From NCBI RefSeq assembly GCF_009760915.1, contig NZ_VIDQ01000054.1, forward strand, positions 1 to 52,849: a DNA stretch of 52,849 nt, read 5' to 3'. A program made the translations under genes and the position numbers. Shown here in pieces: positions 35,026-45,945 of the stretch; position 1 is the stretch's first letter; every line of letters starts with the position of its first letter. The notes beneath the pieces were generated by a model. That model saw only the letters and a list, made by a program, of their open reading frames with translations, was not told the DNA's origin and searched no databases. Source of the DNA: Azohydromonas aeria (GTDB taxonomy: Bacteria > Pseudomonadota > Gammaproteobacteria > Burkholderiales > Burkholderiaceae_C).

Positions 35026-36519
35026 ATGGATTCCCTGGACGAGACATCACCGCGGCCCGAAGGCGCCCCCGTGGACCTGTCCCGCCGCCGCCTGGCGCTG
35101 GCGCTGCCCGCGGCCGGCCTGGCGCAGGCGCTGCCCGCAGCGGCGGCGCCCGGCAAGCCCAACATCGTCTTCGTCGTCGCCGACGACCTGGACTACGAGC
35201 TGCACACGCACATGGCGCAGCTGCGCGCGCTGGTCACGGACCAGGGCGTGCAGTTCATGAACCACTTCGTGAGCCTGTCGCTGTGCGGCCCCTCGCGCGC
35301 GACCATGCTGCGCGGCCAGTTCGGCAAGAGCACCGGCATCGTGGACAACCAGGGCCCCTACGGCGGCTTCGAAAAGTTCTTCCTGGACGGGCTGGAGAGC
35401 TCGACCTACGCCACCTGGCTCAAGGCCGCGGGCTACCGCACCGCGCTGATGGGCAAGTACCTCAACACCTACCCGTCCCCGGAATCCGGGCCGCTGTACG
35501 TCCCGCCCGGCTGGGACACCTGGTTCGTGCCCAACGGCGGCAACGAGTACGGGCAATACAACTACAGCGTCAACGACAACGGCGTGGCGCTGAGCTTCGG
35601 CAGCGCCGCGGCGGACCATTTCCACGACGTGATGCAGGCGCGCGCCGTGCGCTTCCTGCGCGAGGCCGCGGCCGCGCCGGACGGCAAGCCCTTCCTGCTG
35701 GTGGTCACGCCCTTCCTGCCGCACGGGCCGACCATCCCGCCGCCGCGCTACAAGCCGCTGTTTCCAGGCGTGAAAGCGCCGCGTCCGCCCAACTACAACG
35801 AGGCCGACGTGAGCGACAAGCCGGGCTGGCTGCGCAGCCTGCCGCTGCTGAACGAGACGGCGATGAAGCGCATCGACGCGCAGTACCGGCACCGGCGCCA
35901 GTGCGCGCAGGCGCTGGACGACCTGATGGCGGCGCTGGTCAACACCCTGGCCGAGACGGGCACGCTGTCCAACACCTACGTGTTCTTCACCTCGGACAAC
36001 GGCTACTTCAACGGCGAGCACCGCATCCCGAGCAACAAGACGCGGCCCTACGAGGAGAGCATCCGCATCCCGCTGGTGGCGCGCGGCCCGGGCATCCCGG
36101 CCGGGCGGCAGGTGCGGGCGCTCACGGCCAACGTGGACGTCGCCTCGACGCTGGCCGAACTGGGCGGCGCGCGGCCGGCGGGCTTCGTGGACGGGCGCTC
36201 GCTGGTGCCCTACCTGCGGGGCCAGGCGCCGGCGCGCTGGCGCCGCTCGCTGCTGCTAGAGAGCCAGCCGCCGGAGGTCAACGGCCGCTGGCAGAGCTAC
36301 CGCGGCCTGCGCACCGCCGACGACAAGGTGCTGGTGCTGTGGAACTACGGCTTCGGCGAGTACTACGACCTGCGCGTGGACCCGTACCAGATGGTCAACA
36401 CCTTCAAGACCATGCCGGCGACGCTCAAGTCGCAACTGACGCAGCAGCTGCGGCTGCTGCAGACGCGGCGCATCGCGGGGATGCGGGCGGCGGAGGAGGT
36501 GGCGGCTTGGGAGACGTAA
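35026..36519 (+). CDS. Exported formylglycine-dependent sulfatase 2, paralogue
   Basis: Type I sulfatase of 497 residues, strongly similar along its whole length to the preceding gene (shared GPYGGFEKFFLDGLE, PPGWDTWFVPNGG, NEADVSDKP, WNYGFGEYYD). Active-site features are intact: Asp53-Asp54 (VADDLDY), C87-G-P-S-R, LMGKYLNTYP and FTSDNGYFNGEHR. DLSRRRLALALPAAGLAQ is a twin-arginine-like signal. AAAGGA precedes the ATG at 35026. The region between MMGK and the second histidine differs most between the two copies, so they may have split substrates (position or sugar) after duplication. Confidence 0.88.
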   Translation: MDSLDETSPRPEGAPVDLSRRRLALALPAAGLAQALPAAAAPGKPNIVFVVADDLDYELHTHMAQLRALVTDQGVQFMNHFVSLSLCGPSRATMLRGQFGKSTGIVDNQGPYGGFEKFFLDGLESSTYATWLKAAGYRTALMGKYLNTYPSPESGPLYVPPGWDTWFVPNGGNEYGQYNYSVNDNGVALSFGSAAADHFHDVMQARAVRFLREAAAAPDGKPFLLVVTPFLPHGPTIPPPRYKPLFPGVKAPRPPNYNEADVSDKPGWLRSLPLLNETAMKRIDAQYRHRRQCAQALDDLMAALVNTLAETGTLSNTYVFFTSDNGYFNGEHRIPSNKTRPYEESIRIPLVARGPGIPAGRQVRALTANVDVASTLAELGGARPAGFVDGRSLVPYLRGQAPARWRRSLLLESQPPEVNGRWQSYRGLRTADDKVLVLWNYGFGEYYDLRVDPYQMVNTFKTMPATLKSQLTQQLRLLQTRRIAGMRAAEEVAAWET

Positions 36520-36549
36520 GGCTCCTTGGCTTCGGCCAGAATCCATTTC

Positions 36550-36858
36550 ATGAAGCGCTGGCCGACGAACATGCACCTGGAGCTCGCCGCGGGGCATTTG
36601 AACGCCCCGGTCGGGCCCCTGGTGAAGCCAGCGGACCTTGCCCTGGCGCTGCGCACGGGCTCGCTCGCCGCCGCGGGCGAGCAGGCTGGTCCGCTCCTGG
36701 CGTCGCTGTTCGTCGAGTCCAGTCCCCAGACCCTGCTGGCATGCGTGCGTGAAGCCGGGGCCTCACTGCAGTCCGCGCAACGGCTTTATGAAGAAACGCT
36801 GGCTGCCGGCGCGCCAGCGGTGGCGCAATGGGAAGAAGTGGTCAGGAATTTCTCATGA
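36550..36858 (+). CDS. Small hypothetical protein, first of a coupled pair (102 aa)
   Basis: Helical, soluble protein of about 102 residues (MKRWPTNMHLELAAGHLNAP..., LLASLFVESSPQTLLACVREAG, AVAQWEEVVRNFS). A TTG at 36526 would add eight residues. I recognise no family. Base composition from here to about 38.2 kb is visibly less GC-rich than the flanks, which fits acquired DNA. Its stop overlaps the next start as ATGA, so the two are translated together. It follows the sulfatases by about 30 bases. Confidence 0.45.
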   Translation: MKRWPTNMHLELAAGHLNAPVGPLVKPADLALALRTGSLAAAGEQAGPLLASLFVESSPQTLLACVREAGASLQSAQRLYEETLAAGAPAVAQWEEVVRNFS

Positions 36859-37064
36859 CCCCAACCCAGGACGACATCGAGCAGCACGTCCGCTCGGGCC
36901 CTTGGAAAACATTGGAGCAGCGGGCGCACCTGATCGTTAGACGCCAGGCTTTGGGCTTTTGCCGAAATGAAGCTTTGGGGGCAGTTGGCGTTGCAGGACT
37001 TTCCTATTCCTCGCCCGAGAATCGTGTAAGCCCCCAGGGCCTCCTCAACGCCGCACGTCGATAA
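36855..37064 (+). CDS. Small hypothetical protein, second of a coupled pair (69 aa)
   Basis: Protein of 69 residues beginning MTPTQDDIEQHVRSGPWKTL, overlapping the previous stop by four bases (ATGA). The first 40 residues look like helices; the tail (SYSSPENRVSPQGLLNAARR) does not, and could result from a truncation or frameshift of a longer gene. Its last 20 bases overlap the end of the convergent DUF1176 gene. No family recognised. It may be a gene remnant. Confidence 0.35.
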   Translation: MTPTQDDIEQHVRSGPWKTLEQRAHLIVRRQALGFCRNEALGAVGVAGLSYSSPENRVSPQGLLNAARR

Positions 37065-38130
37065 CCAAGGTCGGCAAATCCCATGCGCCGCCAGGAAACA
37101 GCCTGCACTGGCCGCTGGTCGATTCACGGGTGTGGACGAACCGCCGGCCGTCCCAGGTCCATTCCTGGTTCGACCAGCAGTCGCCGATGCCGCGGCCCTT
37201 TTGTCCGGCGGCAATCACGCCCTTCCCGTGATCCGATCCGGAAGTCGTGACCAATTCGGGCTGGAACGGCGGCTTGTCGTTGACGACCCAGAAACCGCTG
37301 CCCGCGTTGTAGGCGGCCAACCAGCAGCGGGTGCTGACCAGCATTTTCGAATCGGACAGGCGCTCGGCCTGCAATTCCGGCGCGCCGTCGCGCGGCTCGA
37401 TCAAGTCCTGGCACTCGTCGCCCTGGCTTTTCACGGTGGCACGCAGGGCGGGCAATAAAACCCTGGAATGCCTTGCCAGCCACTGCGCATCGTCCGGGCG
37501 CGCCGTCGCCAGCGGCGCGGCTTTTATGACCGGTACGGGCAGCGGCGGCAATACCGAATCCTCTCCCGCAGCCCCCTTCTTCACCAGCGCACCGGTGGTG
37601 CCCACGCGTTTCTGGAAATCGTCCATTTTCAGCAGCACTGCCGAGGCGCCCTTGTCGGAAAGCTGCCAGCGGTACTTGCCGGCACTCCACTCGATGGTGC
37701 TTGTCTTGCTGAGCGCCGCCAGCAGCGCGGCGGTCTGCGCCGGGGACAGGTCGGCCGGCTTGTCGGCTGGCATGGAAACCTGGCCCTGCGGCTGCCCGTT
37801 GATTTTCATGGACAGCTGCAGCGGAAAACCCTGTTTCTCGAATTCCGCGTTGTCCGGCGCGCCGGCCACCTGCAATTGCGCCGTGACAGGCTGGTTCGGG
37901 CCGGCCTTGCGGGTGAACAATACCGAGACCGGCCATTGCTGGTCGTCACTCTGGTAACCCGCGGCGCGGCAGGTGCGGGTGTTGTCGCAGGCGAGTTCCC
38001 AGTCGTGGTGGGAGAAGGTGAGGCTGGAGGGGTCGGCGGCCTGGGAAAGGCCCGAAAAACACAATGACCCACTGACGGCCAGAATATTTACAGCAAATGC
38101 CTTCACATTCCCCATATTGACTTCAAGCAT
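37045..38130 (-). CDS. DUF1176-family exported protein
   Basis: Exported protein of 361 residues with a signal peptide (AFAVNILAVSGSLCFSGLSQA, cleavage before ADPS). The DUF1176 hallmarks are FSHHDWELACDNTRTCRAAGYQ at the start of the mature part and the later STRCWLAAYNAGSGFWVV. The C-terminal part carries further cysteines (DCWSNQEWTWDGRRFV, SGQCRLFPGGAW) likely to pair. The family is widespread in Proteobacteria, is predicted periplasmic and has no proven function. GGAGAA lies before the ATG at 38130. The gene is visibly less GC-rich than its surroundings. Confidence 0.85.
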   Translation of the reverse strand: MLEVNMGNVKAFAVNILAVSGSLCFSGLSQAADPSSLTFSHHDWELACDNTRTCRAAGYQSDDQQWPVSVLFTRKAGPNQPVTAQLQVAGAPDNAEFEKQGFPLQLSMKINGQPQGQVSMPADKPADLSPAQTAALLAALSKTSTIEWSAGKYRWQLSDKGASAVLLKMDDFQKRVGTTGALVKKGAAGEDSVLPPLPVPVIKAAPLATARPDDAQWLARHSRVLLPALRATVKSQGDECQDLIEPRDGAPELQAERLSDSKMLVSTRCWLAAYNAGSGFWVVNDKPPFQPELVTTSGSDHGKGVIAAGQKGRGIGDCWSNQEWTWDGRRFVHTRESTSGQCRLFPGGAWDLPTLVIDVRR

Positions 38131-38292
38131 GAGTTCTCCGACACAAATCATTCTGACTGCGGCCGGTTCAATTCAATGAAACCTGATGATCACCATACCA
38201 CCGAAAGCCCCCACCTTGATTTGATGGGCAGGCCGGCGTGGGAACCCGATTTGCCCAACCTTCACACCACTCACTCACGAACGGAGGCCACC

Positions 38293-38502
38293 ATGACCCA
38301 GGAAACCCAAGCCGCCCAAGACTCCGACTCGCAACAGCACGTCGATGTTCATGACCCCGCTGCCCTCCAGCGCTGGAGCAAGGCACTGGGCACCACCGAC
38401 GAGGCGCTGCAGGGCGCCGTGCAGGCGGTGGGGCCGAACATCGACAAGATCAAGGAATACCTGGGCGCCGGCGGCATGGCCAGCGACCAGGAAGGCGGCT
38501 GA
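38293..38502 (+). CDS. DUF3606-family small protein
   Basis: Acidic protein of 69 residues. LQRWSKALGTTDEALQGAVQAVGPNIDKIKEYLGA matches the short DUF3606 helical domain (W-x3-LG, then AVxxVG and a final helix). Members are small cytoplasmic proteins often induced in stress or stationary phase; their function is unknown. ACGGAGG precedes the ATG at 38293, which is preferred over an in-frame ATG at 38176. It converges with the DctD-type gene. Confidence 0.8.
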   Translation: MTQETQAAQDSDSQQHVDVHDPAALQRWSKALGTTDEALQGAVQAVGPNIDKIKEYLGAGGMASDQEGG

Positions 38503-38523
38503 CGCCGGCGCCGCGGCAGCGCC

Positions 38524-39871
<1,348 letters not shown>

Positions 39872-39882
<11 letters not shown>

Positions 39883-41857
39883 GGTCCACGGGATTGTCGG
39901 GGGCGGGGTCAGGAGCGGCCGGCAGCCGCAGCGTCAGCCGCGCGCCGCCCTCGGGGCGGTTGGCGGCTTCCAGCTCGCCCTTGAAGTCGCGCGCGATGTC
40001 GCGCGAGATCACCAGGCCGAGGCCCAGCCCGGCGCCCGCGGGCTTGGTGGTGAAGAAGGGCTCGAACAGCCGCTCCAGCGTCGGCGCGGCGAAGCCGCTG
40101 CCGGTGTCGAGCACGTCGATGCGCACTTCCGCCGGCTCGGCCGACGCGTCCAGCGCCGCCGCCAGCGTCAGCGCCCGGTGCGGCGCGTCCTTCATCGCGT
40201 CGAGCGCGTTGGCGATCAGGTTGATCAGCACCTGCTCCAGCCGGTTCTGGTCGCACCAGGCGAACACCTGCCCCACCTCGCTGTCGTCGTGCAGCGCCAC
40301 GCCCTCCTTGGCGATGCGCTGCTGGAACAGGAACAGGGCGTTGCGCAGCGCCAGCGCCACGTCGCAGCGCACCGGCACGGCCGGCGATTTCCGGGCGAAG
40401 GCCTTGAGCGGCTGGATGATCTCGCCCATCTGGTCCGACAGCCGCGCCACCATGTCCAGGTTGCCCGCCACCGCCTGCAGGTTGCCGCGGCGCAGGAATT
40501 CCGCGGCGTTGCCCGAGAGGGTGCGGATGGCGCCCAGCGGCTGCGTCAGCTCGTGGGTGATGCCGGCGGCGAGCTGCCCCACCACGGCCAGCTTGGCGGC
40601 CTGGACCAGTTCATCTTGCGCGGAGCGCAGCGTCTGCTCGGCCTGCTCGCGCTCGGCCACCTCGCGGCGCAGCCGGGCGTTGGTGTCGGTGAGCACGCGC
40701 GTACGCCGCGCCACCTTCTGCTCCAGGTTGGCGTTGGCCTGCTGCAGCAGCCGCTGCGACTCCAGGCGCTGGCGCACGATGGAGCGGCGCGCGCCCAGGA
40801 ACAGCGCCAGCAGCACCAGGAAGCCGGCGGCCAGCGCCGACAGGAAGGCCGCCTCCAGCGCCTGGCTGCGCGCCGCGCGCAGGTCCAGGAAGGTCAGCAG
40901 CCGCCAGTTCATGCCGTCGATGCTGCGGCCGAACAGCAGCATGGGCGTGCGCAGCAGCTGCTCGCGCGGCGAGGCGCCGCCGTCCACCGTGCCGTCGATG
41001 ACCTGCCCGTCCTCGTCGAAGCGCAGCCGCACCGGCAGCGGAAAGGGCGCCAGCGGCTGCTCGCCGTAGAGGCGGCTGATCTGCGCATCCACGCGCTGCT
41101 CCAGCGTCGGCTCGACCAGCGCCGTATAGCGCCACGCCGGCTCGGAGGACAGGATCACGACCTGGTTGGCGTCGGCCAGCAGCGCCGGCGCGCCCAGCGT
41201 GGGCCAGGCCTCGTCCACTGCGCGCAGCCCGATCTTGATGACCGCCACGCCCACCACGCGCGCGCCGTCGCGGATCGGGTGCGACACGTAGTAGCCCGGC
41301 TCGCCGTGCTGGATGCCGATGGCGAAGTGCCGCCCGACGCGGCCGGAGAGCGCCTCCAGGAAATACGGCCGGAACGACAGGTCCTGGCCCACCAGGCTGT
41401 CGTCGCCGTCGGCGGCGTTGCTGGAAGCCAGCACCGTGCCGCGCTCGTCGAGCACGAACACCGAGATGCTGTCCACGTGCGCGTTGAGCCGGCGCAGGTA
41501 GGCGTTGGCCACGGCCGCGCGCGCGCCGGCCTCGGGCTCGCGCAGCAGCGCGAGGATCTCCGGATTCAGCTGCACCGTGGCCGGCACGTGCTCCAGCCGC
41601 TTGACGATGCCCTGCACCGCCATGGCGAACAGGTCCAGCCGGTGGCTGGCCTCGGCGCGCAGCGACGCCGTCGCCACCTGGCGCGCGATGTGAAAGCCGA
41701 GCCAGCCGCTGCCCAGCACCACCGCCAGCGCCGCCACGCCCAGCAGCAGCCGGCGCCGGCCGGAGAGGCGCGGCGCGGGCGGGGACGCGTCGGAGGGGAA
41801 AGGCATGCCGGGTTGCGCCGTGACTGCTGGTGGCGGGCAGGCGGGAGTGTCGGTCAT
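39872..41857 (-). CDS. dctB: DctB/AauS-type membrane sensor histidine kinase
   Basis: Kinase of about 661 residues. A first membrane helix (LLLGVAALAVVLGSGWLGFHIA) and a second one (AAFLSALAAGFLVLLALFLGA) enclose a periplasmic double-Cache-like (PDC) sensor domain with GYYVSHPIRDG, as in DctB, which binds succinate or malate there. After a coiled coil come the H-box ITHELTQPLGAIR and the ATP-binding N, G1 and G2 boxes (NLIANALDAM, DTGSGF, GLGLGLVIS). The start is uncertain: ATG 41857, ATG 41806 and GTG 41896 all lack a good ribosome site. It forms an operon with dctD. The cognate ligand may be dicarboxylate, aspartate or glutamate. Confidence 0.88.
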
Positions 41858-41930
41858 GCCGGGAGGGCACCGGGGTTGAACTTGTTGATGTGGCACGCCG
41901 GCGTGACGATGCGGAGGTCTCCAGCCACTG

Positions 41931-42176
41931 CGTCGTCATTCCGGCGCAAGCGCACTGCTGTCCAGGGAAACTGGCGAAGGCCGGCAGCCTGTTGGCACAC
42001 GTGGCCCGCACCCCGCTTCGTCATTCCCGCGAAGGCGGGAATCCAGGCGGTCCCCAAGCCAGCCGCCAGTTGATGCGCAGCGCCTGCCGTGCCTTGAGCC
42101 TTGATGAGCCGGCCGACCAGCTACCGGCTGCCTGGGGACCGCCTGGATCCCCGCCTGCGCGGGGATGACGAAGTAG
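41931..42176. repeat. Composite REP element with an extra half-copy (copy 3)
   Basis: The left hairpin CTTCGTCATTCCCGC...GCGGGAATCCAGGCGGTCCCC (42014-42054) is mirrored by GGGGACCGCCTGGATCCCC...GGGGATGACGAAG (42134-42173). A further half-unit CGTCGTCATTCCGGCG at 41931-41946 matches the variant found at 44525. The roughly 400-base gap between dctB and gltL (41858-42264) contains this element and no gene. Confidence 0.8.
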
Positions 42177-42240
42177 TAGGCGTGACGTGTCAGCCTTCGG
42201 CCGGCGTCCTGTCCACGATCTCCGGACCGCAGTGCGCGAA

Positions 42241-42262
42241 AGCGGGAAGTAGGTTTCCCGCT
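42241..42262 (-). terminator. Terminator-like hairpin after gltL
   Basis: AGCGGGAA and TTCCCGCT pair perfectly around a 6-base loop. On the minus strand the stem begins 2 bases after the gltL stop and is followed by TTCGCG. The T-run is short, but position and stem strength suggest it ends the gltJKL transcript. Confidence 0.55.
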
Positions 42263-42264
42263 GC

Positions 42265-42999
<735 letters not shown>

Positions 43000-43011
43000 G
43001 ACGGTGCCTCC

Positions 43012-43677
43012 TCAACGGATGATGGCGATGCGGGCCTGCAGCCGCTTGACGAGCATGGACAGGCTGAAGGAGATGGTGAAGTAGACGGCGGCGGCGACAA
43101 AGTACGTCTCCATCGGCCGGTTGAAGTTCTTGCCGGCGACCTCGAAGCCCTTGAGCAGGTCGTAGGCGCCGATGGCATAGACCAGGCTCGTGTCCTGGAA
43201 CAGCACGATGGTCTGCGTCAGCAGCACCGGCAGCATGTTGCGGAAGGCCTGCGGCAGCACCACCAGCGTCATGCTCTGGCGGTAGGTCATGCCCATGGCC
43301 TGGCTGGCGTACACCTGCCCGCGCGGCACGCTCTGGATGCCCGCGCGCATGATCTCCGAGTAGTAGGCTGCCTCGAACAGCGTGAAGGTGACGATGGCCG
43401 ACACCTCCGCGCCCAGCGTGCGGCCCAGCAGCAGCGGCACCAGCAGGAAGAACCACAGGATCACCATGACCAGCGGCACGCTGCGCATGGTGTTGACGTA
43501 GGCCGCCGCGGGCAGCGCCAGCCAGGGCTTGCCCGAGAGGCGCATCAGCGCCAGCACCGTGCCCAGCGCGATGCCGCCGAGCATGGCCACCAGCGTGAGC
43601 TGCAGCGAAAAGGCGAAGCCGCGCGCGACGTAGTCCACCAGCACGTCGCCGGTGAGGAAGGAGAAGTCCAGTTGCAT
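43012..43677 (-). CDS. gltK: Glutamate/aspartate ABC transporter permease GltK
   Basis: Inner-membrane permease of 221 residues of the HisM/GltK family. It has about five membrane helices, and the EAA loop that docks the ATPase is visible as EIMRAGIQSVPRGQVYASQAMGMTYRQSM. The ATG overlaps the gltJ stop (TGATG), so translation is coupled. The pair with GltJ forms the heterodimeric channel. Confidence 0.92.
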   Translation of the reverse strand: MQLDFSFLTGDVLVDYVARGFAFSLQLTLVAMLGGIALGTVLALMRLSGKPWLALPAAAYVNTMRSVPLVMVILWFFLLVPLLLGRTLGAEVSAIVTFTLFEAAYYSEIMRAGIQSVPRGQVYASQAMGMTYRQSMTLVVLPQAFRNMLPVLLTQTIVLFQDTSLVYAIGAYDLLKGFEVAGKNFNRPMETYFVAAAVYFTISFSLSMLVKRLQARIAIIR

Positions 43678-44420
43678 CACTTGGCTCCCGCAGTCACGAG
43701 GCCGGGCACGCGCACCGCGCGCTCGATCAGGCTGGCGACGCGATTCACCACCAGCGCCGACACGAAGTACAGGCCCGTCACGGCCAGGTAGATCTCGACG
43801 CCGCGCGAGGTTTCCTCCTGCGCCTGCATCGCGAACATGGTCAGCTCGGCCACCGACACGGCGAAGGCCACGGCCGAGTTCTTGATGATGTTCATGCTCT
43901 CGCTGGTCAGCGGCGGCACCACGATGCGCAGCGCCATGGGCAGCAGCACGTGGCGGTAGGTCTGGGCCAGGCTCAGGCCCATGGCCAGGCCCGCCATGCG
44001 CTGCCCGCGCGGCAGCGCCAGGATGCCGGCCTTGACCTGCTCCGACACCCGCGCCGAGGTGAAGAAGCCCAGCGCGAACACCACCAGCACCAGGCTGGGC
44101 AGCTGCTGCAGGCTGGGGATGAGCTGCGGCAGCACGTGGTACCACATGAAGATCTGCACCAGCAGCGGGATGTTGCGGAACAGCTCCGTCCAGGCATTGC
44201 CGAACCAGCGCCACGGCGCAGAGGGCAGCGTGCGCAGGATGCCGATGAGGATGCCGGTTGCGAGCGCGACGACCAGCGCCAGCGCCGAAACCGAGAGCGT
44301 CCAGCCCCAGGCCGACAGCAGCCAGTCCAGGTAGGTGATGTCGCCGCCCTGGCCGAAGCAGCTCGCGCTCGCCTCGTCACCCAGCGTGCTCTTGCAGAAG
44401 ACTTGCCAGTCCCAGGACAC
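43677..44420 (-). CDS. gltJ: Glutamate/aspartate ABC transporter permease GltJ
   Basis: Inner-membrane permease of 247 residues, the longer subunit with a loop before the first main helix (MSWDWQVFCKSTLGDEASASCFGQGG, as in E. coli GltJ). The EAA motif is seen as EQVKAGILALPRGQRMAGLAMGLSLAQTYR. The GTG start at 44420 has AGAGGAG nine bases upstream. It is separated from ansB by a 311-base gap holding a REP element, so gltJKL may have its own promoter or depend on read-through. Confidence 0.92.
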   Translation of the reverse strand: MSWDWQVFCKSTLGDEASASCFGQGGDITYLDWLLSAWGWTLSVSALALVVALATGILIGILRTLPSAPWRWFGNAWTELFRNIPLLVQIFMWYHVLPQLIPSLQQLPSLVLVVFALGFFTSARVSEQVKAGILALPRGQRMAGLAMGLSLAQTYRHVLLPMALRIVVPPLTSESMNIIKNSAVAFAVSVAELTMFAMQAQEETSRGVEIYLAVTGLYFVSALVVNRVASLIERAVRVPGLVTAGAK

Positions 44421-44524
44421 GTGTGTACTCCTCTATTCAATCGTTCACGGTTGGCACGCGCGACGTGATGCGCAGGCCAGATCCAGTAGCGGCACGAGCG
44501 ACGAAACGCAGGCCGGAGAAAAAA

Positions 44525-44653
44525 CGTCGTCATTCCGGCGAAAGCCGGAATCCACGATCGCCGCGGTGCCACGCTGGCCGATGCCCGCACATGCCCGCGT
44601 CAGCTATTCCACCGTGTCGGTGCGCGTGGATTCCGGCTTTCGCCGGAATGACG
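44525..44653. repeat. Composite REP element between ansB and gltJ (copy 4)
   Basis: CGTCATTCCGGCGAAAGCCGGAATCCACG at 44528-44556 is mirrored at 44625-44653. Each half is itself a hairpin around ATTCCGGC/GCCGGAAT. This is the variant with CGGC in place of CCGC. The rest of the 311-base gap (44421-44731) has no recognisable gene. In an operon such hairpins often set mRNA decay boundaries. Confidence 0.8.
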
Positions 44654-44731
44654 GGGCGGGGTGCGTAGCGCGTCGGCTGGCGGGATGCGCCGCATCACCT
44701 GCGTTGCAACTCCGGCCGGCGCCAACCGCTG

Positions 44732-45814
44732 TCAGTACTCCATGAAAAACCGCTGCACCTCGCGCGCGTCCGTCGTGCGGGTGAGCGCCAGCGCGGCCAG
44801 GATGCGGGCCTTCTGCGGGTTCAGGTCATGCGCCACGACCCAGTCGTACTGGTCGTCGGGCTGCTCGGCGTTGCGCAGCACGAAGCCGCCGCCGCCCACG
44901 CGCGTGGAGCGCACGATCTGCACGCCCTTGGCGCGCAGCTCGCGCAGCGCCGGCACCACCTGCGCCGACATCGAGCCGTTGCCCGTGCCGGCATGGATCA
45001 GCGCCTTGGCGCCGCCGGCGGCCAGCGCCTTGTAGGCCACGTCGCTGGCGTTGCCGCTGCCGTAGGCGATGCCCACCGTCGGCAGCGGCGCCCGGATCGC
45101 GTCGATGTTGAACTCGCTGTTGACGGTGTGGCGCTTGACCGGGGCGCGGAACCAGTAGGTCTTGCCCTCCACCACCATGCCCAGCGCGCCCCACGGGCTC
45201 TTGAAGGCCTCGGTACGGATGTTGACGGCCTTGCTCACGTCGCGGCCCGAGTGGATCTCGTCGTTCATCACCACCAGCACGCCCTTGCCGCGCGAGGCGC
45301 GGTCGGCCGCGGTGGCCACGGCGTTGTACAGGTTCAGCGCGCCATCGGCCGACAGCGCCGTGCTCGGCCGCATCGAGCCGACCAGCACCACCGGCTTGTC
45401 GGTGGGCACGACCAGGTTCAGGAAGAAGGCGGTCTCCTCCAGCGTGTCGGTGCCGTGCGTGATGACGATGCCGTCCACGTCGTTCTGTTTCGCCAGCGCC
45501 GCCACGCGGCGCGCCAGCGTCAGCAGGTGCTCGTCGGTGAAGCTTTCCGAGGCGATCTGGAACACCTGCTCGCCGCGCAGGCTGGCGAGCTGGCCGATCT
45601 CGGGCACGCTGGCGATGAGCTTGTCCACCGGCACCTTGGCCGCCTGGTAGGTGGCGCTGTTGGCGGCGCTGGCACCCGCGCCGGCGATGGTGCCGCCGGT
45701 GGCCAGGATCACGACCTGCGACGGGGCCTGGGCCTGCTGTGCGTGCGCCGACGCGGCCAGCGCCAGGCCCAGCAGCGCGGCGGCCAGCGGGCGGGAGAGA
45801 TTCACGAGCTTCAT
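44732..45814 (-). CDS. ansB: Periplasmic type II L-asparaginase (glutaminase-asparaginase)
   Basis: Exported enzyme of 360 residues that hydrolyses asparagine, and often glutamine, to the acid and ammonia. A signal peptide ends at about residue 25 (ASAHA-QQ). The catalytic elements are Thr42 in TGGTIAG (39-45) and the HGTDTLEETAFFL loop at 120-132 with Thr122 and Asp123; a lysine-containing NDEIHSGRDV segment follows. It lies between gltI and gltJKL on the same strand. That placement joins production of aspartate in the periplasm with its uptake. GGAGA precedes the ATG. Confidence 0.94.
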   Translation of the reverse strand: MKLVNLSRPLAAALLGLALAASAHAQQAQAPSQVVILATGGTIAGAGASAANSATYQAAKVPVDKLIASVPEIGQLASLRGEQVFQIASESFTDEHLLTLARRVAALAKQNDVDGIVITHGTDTLEETAFFLNLVVPTDKPVVLVGSMRPSTALSADGALNLYNAVATAADRASRGKGVLVVMNDEIHSGRDVSKAVNIRTEAFKSPWGALGMVVEGKTYWFRAPVKRHTVNSEFNIDAIRAPLPTVGIAYGSGNASDVAYKALAAGGAKALIHAGTGNGSMSAQVVPALRELRAKGVQIVRSTRVGGGGFVLRNAEQPDDQYDWVVAHDLNPQKARILAALALTRTTDAREVQRFFMEY

Positions 45815-45945
45815 GGGACGGGTCTCCGGGGTGGTTGCTTTGGTATCGGAAGGTGGCCGCCCCTCACCCTGGTGCGGCGGGGGCCAGCCTTTGGCGGCAC
45901 CTGCGGCGGCTGGCCGCGGGCGCGGTGCGCGGTGACGGTGGGCTG

